This document shows, in pieces, positions 1 to 3,771 of a stretch of DNA of 6,785 nucleotides. The translations under genes and the position numbers were made by a program. The notes beneath the pieces are model-generated. The model had not been told where the DNA came from. It saw only the letters and a list, made by a program, of their open reading frames with translations, and made no database searches. Every line of letters begins with the position of its first letter. Positions within the stretch are counted from its first letter, which is position 1. The stretch is from Selenomonadaceae bacterium (lineage in GTDB: Bacteria; Bacillota; Negativicutes; Selenomonadales; Selenomonadaceae), in the NCBI GenBank assembly GCA_016280345.1, contig JAEEGN010000063.1, positions 1 through 6,785 on the forward strand. The letters run 5' to 3'.

Positions 1-332
1 TCAGTCTGACCCGCGTCCTTGACGTCAGCGTGCCGAATGAGATGCTGATTGAGCGTGCGGTCGGCCGGCGGGTCTGCCGGAAGTGCGGCGCCACCTATCA
101 CGTCCGGTTCCAGCCGTCCAAGATGGAGGGGGTCTGTGATGCTTGTGGCGGCGAGACTTACCAGCGGGCCGACGATACCGAGGCGACCATGAAGAACCGC
201 CTGTCCGTCTATAGCGCGCAGACGAGTCCCTTGATCGACTACTATCAGAAAGCCGGACTCTACAGCCGGATCGATGGCAGTCAGGCCATCGGCAAGGTCT
301 TTTCCGATGTCGTTGGCTGCCTCAGGAAGTGA
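1..332 (+). CDS. adk: Adenylate kinase, C-terminal part (5' end outside window)
   Basis: Adenylate kinase converts ATP + AMP to 2 ADP in the cytosol and keeps adenine nucleotides balanced. Only about the last 109 residues are in the window; the frame is open from base 3 and ends at TGA 330-332. The visible part begins near the end of the core strand (RVLDVSVPNEMLIERAVGRR) and runs into the LID domain. The LID carries a zinc knuckle of the form C-X2-C-X16-C-X2-C (CRKC ... CDAC), typical of Firmicutes enzymes and absent from E. coli Adk. The following QRADDTEATMKNRL matches the conserved segment carrying the phosphate-contacting Arg and Asp residues, and the tail is a normal Adk C-terminus. The P-loop and AMP site lie upstream of the window. 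It is followed after 44 nt by infA, without the map gene often found between them. Confidence 0.96.
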   Translation, partial: SLTRVLDVSVPNEMLIERAVGRRVCRKCGATYHVRFQPSKMEGVCDACGGETYQRADDTEATMKNRLSVYSAQTSPLIDYYQKAGLYSRIDGSQAIGKVFSDVVGCLRK

Positions 333-376
333 GCATGGCCGGGCAGCCCCCTTGATACAGATAAGGAGTAGAGCTG

Positions 377-595
377 ATGTCCAAGCAAGATGTAATTGAA
401 GTGGAAGGCAAGGTACTTGAGGCATTGCCCAATGCGATGTTTCAGGTCGAGTTGGAAAACGGCCATGTCGTATTAGCGCATGTATCAGGTAAGATCCGCA
501 TGAATTTCATTCGCATCCTGCCTGGCGATAAGGTCACGATTGAGCTTACACCGTACGACTTGACCCGTGGCCGTATAACCTATCGTTTCAAGTAA
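377..595 (+). CDS. infA: Translation initiation factor IF-1
   Basis: IF-1 binds the A site of the 30S subunit during initiation and works with IF-2 and IF-3. The 72-residue product is the normal family length and is a single OB fold. Hallmarks are VIEVEGKVLEALPNAMFQVE in strands 1-2, then GHVVLAHVSGKIR and the conserved RILPGDKVTIELTPYDLTRG, ending in ITYRFK. The start is ATG, preceded by AAGGAG at 363-368 with 8-nt spacing. It lies 44 nt after adk and 75 nt before rpmJ. In many Firmicutes a methionine aminopeptidase gene and a small KOW-domain gene precede infA; neither fits in the 44-nt gap here. Confidence 0.98.
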   Translation: MSKQDVIEVEGKVLEALPNAMFQVELENGHVVLAHVSGKIRMNFIRILPGDKVTIELTPYDLTRGRITYRFK

Positions 596-621
596 ACAGG
601 CGCATGAAGCGTTGGTATGGA

Positions 622-645
622 TGTACGGCTTATGGGGCTCGTACA
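622..645 (+). other. Small hairpin in the infA-rpmJ gap
   Basis: The 75-nt gap holds no credible gene. It contains an inverted repeat, TGTACG (622-627) pairing with CGTACA (640-645), extendable by one G-T wobble. No T-tract follows, so it is not an intrinsic terminator. It lies 10 nt upstream of the rpmJ Shine-Dalgarno sequence (655-660), so it could be a processing site or modulate rpmJ translation, but a chance occurrence is also plausible. Confidence 0.3.
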
Positions 646-670
646 GAAAGGAAAGGGAGGAAAGCTTACC

Positions 671-784
671 ATGAAAGTAAAGCCTTCGGTAAAGCCAATT
701 TGTGAGAAATGCAAGGTCATCAAGCGCAAGGGCCGCGTCATGGTCATTTGCGAGAATCCTAAGCATAAGCAGAGACAAGGTTAA
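671..784 (+). CDS. rpmJ: 50S ribosomal protein L36 (zinc-binding form)
   Basis: L36 is the smallest protein of the large subunit and sits close to 23S rRNA. The product is 37 residues, starting MKVKPSVKPICEKCKVIKRK and ending NPKHKQRQG. It is the zinc-ribbon (C+) form: ligands C11, C14, C27 and H32 are all present in the C-X2-C-X12-C-X4-H pattern. The start ATG is preceded by GGGAGG at 655-660, a rather long 10-nt spacing. rpsM follows after 21 nt. The position between infA and rpsM is the standard bacterial order, which confirms the call for such a short gene. Confidence 0.97.
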   Translation: MKVKPSVKPICEKCKVIKRKGRVMVICENPKHKQRQG

Positions 785-786
785 GG

Positions 787-797
787 AAAAGGAGGTG
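787..797 (+). promoter_or_regulatory. Near-perfect Shine-Dalgarno sequence of rpsM
   Basis: AAAAGGAGGTG is almost fully complementary to the 3' end of 16S rRNA and sits 8 nt before the rpsM ATG. It is the strongest ribosome binding site in the window and fixes the rpsM start. Confidence 0.85.
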
Positions 798-805
798 CTT
801 CATAT

Positions 806-1180
806 ATGGCACGTATTGCCGGCGTCGATTTGCCGCGTGACAAGAGAATCGAGATTGCATTGACATACATTTACGGGATCGGACTCACGACTTCCAAGAA
901 GATCTTGGCGGAGGCGGGCGTTAATCCCGATACCCGCGCCCGTGATCTCACGGAGGATGAAGTAGTGAAGCTCCGTGACATCATCGATAAGGATGTTATG
1001 GTAGAGGGTGACCTCCGACGGGAAGTTTCGCTGAACATCAAGCGCCTGATCGAGATCGGTTGCTATCGCGGCCGCCGTCATCGCATGGGTCTTCCCGTCC
1101 GGGGGCAGAACACGAAGAACAATGCCCGCACCCGTAAGGGCCCGCGCAAGACCATTGCCGGGAAGAAAAAAGAGAGTTAA
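806..1180 (+). CDS. rpsM: 30S ribosomal protein S13
   Basis: S13 sits in the head of the small subunit, contacts the P-site tRNA and forms bridges to L5 of the large subunit. The product is 124 residues, the usual length. The N-terminal helix-two turns-helix domain starts MARIAGVDLPRDKRIEIALT and includes YIYGIGLTTSKKIL. The C-terminal signature, RGRRHRMGLPVRGQNTKNN at residues 88-106, is followed by a basic tail (ARTRKGPRKT, then GKKKES) that reaches toward the P site. The ATG is 8 nt after an almost perfect Shine-Dalgarno sequence. It is the first gene of the S13-S11-S4-alpha-L17 block; rpsK follows after 14 nt, so translation of the two is probably coupled. Confidence 0.98.
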   Translation: MARIAGVDLPRDKRIEIALTYIYGIGLTTSKKILAEAGVNPDTRARDLTEDEVVKLRDIIDKDVMVEGDLRREVSLNIKRLIEIGCYRGRRHRMGLPVRGQNTKNNARTRKGPRKTIAGKKKES

Positions 1181-1187
1181 GGGAGGG
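1181..1187 (+). promoter_or_regulatory. Shine-Dalgarno sequence of rpsK that supports a TTG start
   Basis: GGGAGGG starts directly after the rpsM stop (TAA 1178-1180) and lies 7 nt before TTG 1195-1197. There is no ATG or GTG in the right frame nearby, and the encoded AVKKTVRTKKK is a normal S11 N-terminus, so TTG is the start. Confidence 0.8.
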
Positions 1188-1194
1188 ATAGAAG

Positions 1195-1587
1195 TTGGCA
1201 GTAAAGAAAACGGTTCGCACCAAGAAAAAGGATCGCAAGAATATTGAGTACGGTGTTGCTCATATCAGTTCCACTTTCAACAATACCATTGTTACGCTGA
1301 CGGACAAGAACGGCAACGCTCTATCCTGGGCCAGTGCCGGCGGACTGGGGTTCCGCGGCTCGCGGAAATCGACGCCGTTCGCAGCGCAGATGGCGGCGGA
1401 GACGGCGGCAAAGGCCGCCATGGAGCACGGCCTCAAGCAGGTCGAGGTCTATGTCAAGGGACCGGGCGCCGGCCGTGAAGCCGCTATCCGTTCCCTGCAG
1501 GCCACTGGTCTTGAGGTCAATATGATCAAAGATGTCACGCCGATTCCGCACAACGGGTGCCGCCCGCCGAAGCGGAGAAGAGTATAA
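1195..1587 (+). CDS. rpsK: 30S ribosomal protein S11 (TTG start)
   Basis: S11 lies on the platform of the small subunit, near the E site and the Shine-Dalgarno helix of the mRNA. The product is 130 residues, a normal length. It starts MAVKKTVRTKKKDRKNIEYG with a basic tail, followed by AHISSTFNNTIVTLTDKNGN and SWASAGGLGFRGSRKSTPFA, and ends with the diagnostic DVTPIPHNGCRPPKRRRV. The start codon is TTG, supported by the GGGAGGG site 7 nt upstream and by the match of the following residues to the family. It lies 14 nt after rpsM and 18 nt before rpsD in the same operon. A TTG start on a highly expressed ribosomal protein gene is mildly unusual and could tune its yield relative to neighbours. 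Confidence 0.98.
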   Translation: MAVKKTVRTKKKDRKNIEYGVAHISSTFNNTIVTLTDKNGNALSWASAGGLGFRGSRKSTPFAAQMAAETAAKAAMEHGLKQVEVYVKGPGAGREAAIRSLQATGLEVNMIKDVTPIPHNGCRPPKRRRV

Positions 1588-1605
1588 TGGGAGGTGCTGG
1601 AATAG

Positions 1606-2202
1606 ATGGCAATTGATAGAGTCGCAAGTCTCAAGAGGTGCTGGGCTCTGGGCATCGAGCCCGGTGTTGTCGGCCTGAGCAAGAAGTCGCGTCGCCGCCA
1701 GAAGCAGCGCATGAACCGGAAGGTCAGCGAATACGGCGTCCAGCTCAAGGAAAAGCAGAAGGCCAAATTCATTTACGGTGTTCTGGAGAAGCAGTTCCGC
1801 GGCTATTACGAGAAAGCGAAGAAGATGCAGGGCGTTACCGGTGAGAACCTTCTGTGCCTTCTGGAGCGACGCATGGATAATATCGTGTACCGTCTTGGTC
1901 TCGCCTCGACGCGTCGTCAGGCTCGTCAGGTAGTTCGCCATGGCCACATTACGGTCAATGGCAAGCGGGTGGATATTCCCTCCGCTCTCGTCAAGGCCGG
2001 CGATGTCATCGCGGTGGCGGAGAGTAGCCGTTCCAACGCTTTCTTCAAGACCCTTGCCGAAAACTACAATACGCTCAGCGTTCCGGCCTGGATGACGGCG
2101 GACAAGGAGCATATGACGGGGACGGTCACGCGGTTCCCGAACCGCGACGAGATCGACGTTCCGGTGAACGAGCAGGCCATCGTCGAACTCTACTCCAAAT
2201 AA
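1606..2202 (+). CDS. rpsD: 30S ribosomal protein S4
   Basis: S4 nucleates assembly of the small subunit by binding the 5' domain of 16S rRNA and helps form the mRNA entry site. The product is 198 residues, close to the usual 200-206. The N-terminal part (1-87) includes KVSEYGVQLKEKQKAKFIYG and EKQFRGYYEKAKK. The S4 RNA-binding domain (about 88-150) contains RRMDNIVYRLGLASTRRQAR and VRHGHITVNGKRVDIPS. The end, IDVPVNEQAIVELYSK, is typical. Only one cysteine lies in the N-terminal arm, so this is the zinc-free form. The start ATG follows GGGAGGTG at 1588-1595. In Bacillus rpsD lies elsewhere; here it is in the alpha operon. S4 represses its own operon in several bacteria, so it may regulate this one. 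Confidence 0.98.
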   Translation: MAIDRVASLKRCWALGIEPGVVGLSKKSRRRQKQRMNRKVSEYGVQLKEKQKAKFIYGVLEKQFRGYYEKAKKMQGVTGENLLCLLERRMDNIVYRLGLASTRRQARQVVRHGHITVNGKRVDIPSALVKAGDVIAVAESSRSNAFFKTLAENYNTLSVPAWMTADKEHMTGTVTRFPNRDEIDVPVNEQAIVELYSK

Positions 2203-2337
2203 TCCCTTTGTATTTGAACCGATGGCGGCGCTCCTTTCGTGCGCCGCGTCCACGGCGAAGGCGACACCTGTCCTTCGGACGGGCCGGGCGGTTTCCCGTG
2301 GGTTGTGCCAAGTGCATGGAGTTATGGAGGAGGGTCA
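2203..2337 (+). promoter_or_regulatory. Structured 135-nt leader between rpsD and rpoA
   Basis: This is by far the longest gap inside the operon. It holds two clear inverted repeats. The first is GCGGCGC (2225-2231) with GCGCCGC (2241-2247) around a 9-nt loop. The second is CCTGTCC (2267-2273) with GGACGGG (2277-2283), 7 pairs including one wobble around a 3-nt loop. A weaker CGGG/CCCG pair lies at 2285-2288 and 2295-2298. No T-run follows any of them, so they do not look like full terminators. The region ends in GGAGGAGGG (2326-2334), the rpoA ribosome binding site. I see no convincing promoter. Possible roles are mRNA processing, partial attenuation between ribosomal and polymerase genes, or binding of a regulatory ribosomal protein; all are inference. 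Confidence 0.45.
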
Positions 2338-3303
2338 ATGCAGATGGTCGAAATCGAAAAGCCAAAAATTGAGATTGTCGAGATCAGCGAAGATAATCGG
2401 TATGGCAAATTTGTCTGTGAACCTCTGGAACGCGGGTATGGCACGACGCTGGGCAACAGCTTGCGCCGGATCCTTCTGTCGTCCCTGCCGGGTGCGGCGA
2501 TTACCTCAATCCGCATCGACGGCGTTCTGCATGAGTTCTCCACGATTCCCGGCGTTCGGGACGATGTGACGAACATCATTCTGAACTTGAAGGCGCTCTG
2601 CCTCAAGATGTTTTCGGAGGAACCGAAGGTAATCCGCATCGACGCCGATGGGGAAGGGGAAGTCACTGCCGCTGATATCACTGCTGACGCTGACATCGAG
2701 ATATTGAACCCGGAGCTTCATATCGCAACGCTCAATGAAGAAGGGGCGTTGCATATGGAGATGACTGTCGAACGCGGCCGCGGCTATGTCTCGGCGGAAA
2801 AGAACAAGAAAGCCGACCATGTCATCGGCGTCATTCCCATTGATTCCATCTTCTCGCCGATCACGCGGGTCAACTATACGGTTTCCGATACCCGTGTCGG
2901 CAATGTCACGGACTACGACAAACTGGTTCTGGAAATCTGGACGGATGGCTCTATCCGTTCGGAGGAAGCGGTCAGCAAGGCGGCGAATATCCTCATCGCC
3001 CATCTGAAGCTGTTCCAGAATATGGCTGGCTTGCCGGAAGAAGATGAGATCCAGGAAGGGACGTTTACCGAGTCGGAGGAAAATGACACCACGAAGATCA
3101 TGGAAATGACGATTGAGGATCTCGACCTCTCTGTCCGTTCTTACAACTGCCTGAAGCGGGCCAATATCAACACGGTGGCCGACCTCACGGAAAAGACGGA
3201 GGAGGACATGATCAAGGTTCGAAACCTCGGGCGCAAGTCGCTGGAGGAAGTCAAGAAGAAGCTGCAGGAGCTCGGCCTGGCGCTTCACAAAGTCGAAGAT
3301 TAA
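2338..3303 (+). CDS. rpoA: DNA-directed RNA polymerase alpha subunit
   Basis: Alpha dimerises to start assembly of RNA polymerase (alpha2-beta-beta'-omega), and its C-terminal domain contacts promoter UP elements and activators. The product is 321 residues. The N-terminal domain (about 1-230) has FVCEPLERGYGTTLGNSLRR (26-45), followed by ILLSSLPGAAI, the assembly and dimerisation region. An acidic linker (about 233-252) follows. The C-terminal domain (254-321) has LSVRSYNCLKRANINTVADL, with R267 at the position of the E. coli DNA-binding R265, then NLGRKSLEEVKKKL. The chosen start is ATG 2338, 3 nt after GGAGGAGGG; ATG 2344 (product MVEIEKPK) has the more usual 9-nt spacing and would shorten the protein by two residues. 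The open frame extends upstream to a GTG at 2239, but that extension lacks a ribosome binding site and does not resemble alpha. Confidence 0.98.
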   Translation: MQMVEIEKPKIEIVEISEDNRYGKFVCEPLERGYGTTLGNSLRRILLSSLPGAAITSIRIDGVLHEFSTIPGVRDDVTNIILNLKALCLKMFSEEPKVIRIDADGEGEVTAADITADADIEILNPELHIATLNEEGALHMEMTVERGRGYVSAEKNKKADHVIGVIPIDSIFSPITRVNYTVSDTRVGNVTDYDKLVLEIWTDGSIRSEEAVSKAANILIAHLKLFQNMAGLPEEDEIQEGTFTESEENDTTKIMEMTIEDLDLSVRSYNCLKRANINTVADLTEKTEEDMIKVRNLGRKSLEEVKKKLQELGLALHKVED

Positions 3304-3319
3304 GGAAAGAGGGAAATAC

Positions 3320-3658
3320 ATGGCCTACAGAAAATTAGGACGCGATTCCGGCGCACGGAAAGCGTTGTTCCGCAGCATTCTGACGTCCTTCTTCGCGCAT
3401 GGTCGCATCGAGACGACGGAAGCGAAGGCGAAAGAAATCCGAGGCCTTGCTGATCAGCTCATCACGCTGGCGAAGCGCGGCGACCTCGCCGCTCGCCGTC
3501 AGGCGATTGCGCGACTGGTGGATGAGGACGTGGTCCGGAAGCTGTTCAGCGAGATTGCCGCGAAGTATGCGGACCGCCAGGGCGGATATACCCGCATCCT
3601 GAAGTTGGGTCCCCGTCGTGGTGACGCTGCTCCGATGGCGATCCTGGAGCTTGTCTGA
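3320..3658 (+). CDS. rplQ: 50S ribosomal protein L17
   Basis: L17 lies near the peptide exit tunnel of the large subunit. The product is 112 residues, slightly shorter than Bacillus (about 120) and E. coli (127) L17, which differ mainly in the tail. Signatures are MAYRKLGRDSGARKALFRSI at the N-terminus, HGRIETTEAKAKEIRGLADQ in the middle, and GGYTRILKLGPRRGDAAPMA followed by ILELV at the end. The start ATG follows GAGGGA at 3308-3313, 16 nt after the rpoA stop. It is the last gene of the operon; a strong hairpin terminator begins 28 nt after its stop codon. Confidence 0.98.
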   Translation: MAYRKLGRDSGARKALFRSILTSFFAHGRIETTEAKAKEIRGLADQLITLAKRGDLAARRQAIARLVDEDVVRKLFSEIAAKYADRQGGYTRILKLGPRRGDAAPMAILELV

Positions 3659-3686
3659 TTCGTTCTGATCTTGGTAAAAATCATAT

Positions 3687-3735
3687 TGACAACAAAGAGC
3701 CCGCCGGCTATTTTCCGGCGGGCTCTTTGTTGTCA
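3687..3735. terminator. Perfect bidirectional intrinsic terminator between convergent genes
   Basis: Bases 3687-3707 are the exact reverse complement of 3715-3735, giving a 21-bp stem around the 7-nt loop CTATTTT. The core is GC-rich (GCCCGCCGG with CCGGCGGGC) and the base of the stem is A-rich on the left (AACAAAG) and T-rich on the right (CTTTGTT). On the + strand the T-rich arm can act as the release tract after rplQ. On the - strand the same symmetry gives CTTTGTTGTC, followed by ATTTTT further on, and can end the EAL gene, whose stop is 37 nt away. The placement between two converging genes fits a shared terminator. Confidence 0.93.
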
Positions 3736-3771
3736 GACGCTTTCGGAAGAGATCCCTGTCGTCTTCAGATG

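Noticed and set aside
2225..2247. GC-rich hairpin as an intrinsic terminator after rpsD
   Set aside because: No T-tract follows the stem and rpoA has no convincing promoter of its own, so full termination here is unlikely.
1321..2253. 310-codon open frame on the - strand across rpsK and rpsD
   Set aside because: Both ribosomal protein genes are certain on the + strand and the antisense product has no recognisable domain.
2239..2337. 33-residue N-terminal extension of rpoA from GTG 2239
   Set aside because: No ribosome binding site precedes it, the residues do not resemble alpha, and ATG 2338 has a strong GGAGGAGGG site.
2222..2569. Small ORF starting with MAALLSCAAS in the rpsD-rpoA gap
   Set aside because: It lacks a Shine-Dalgarno sequence and mostly overlaps rpoA in another frame; the gap looks structural.
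2506..3321. 271-codon open frame on the - strand across rpoA
   Set aside because: It is antisense to a certain rpoA and has no family likeness.
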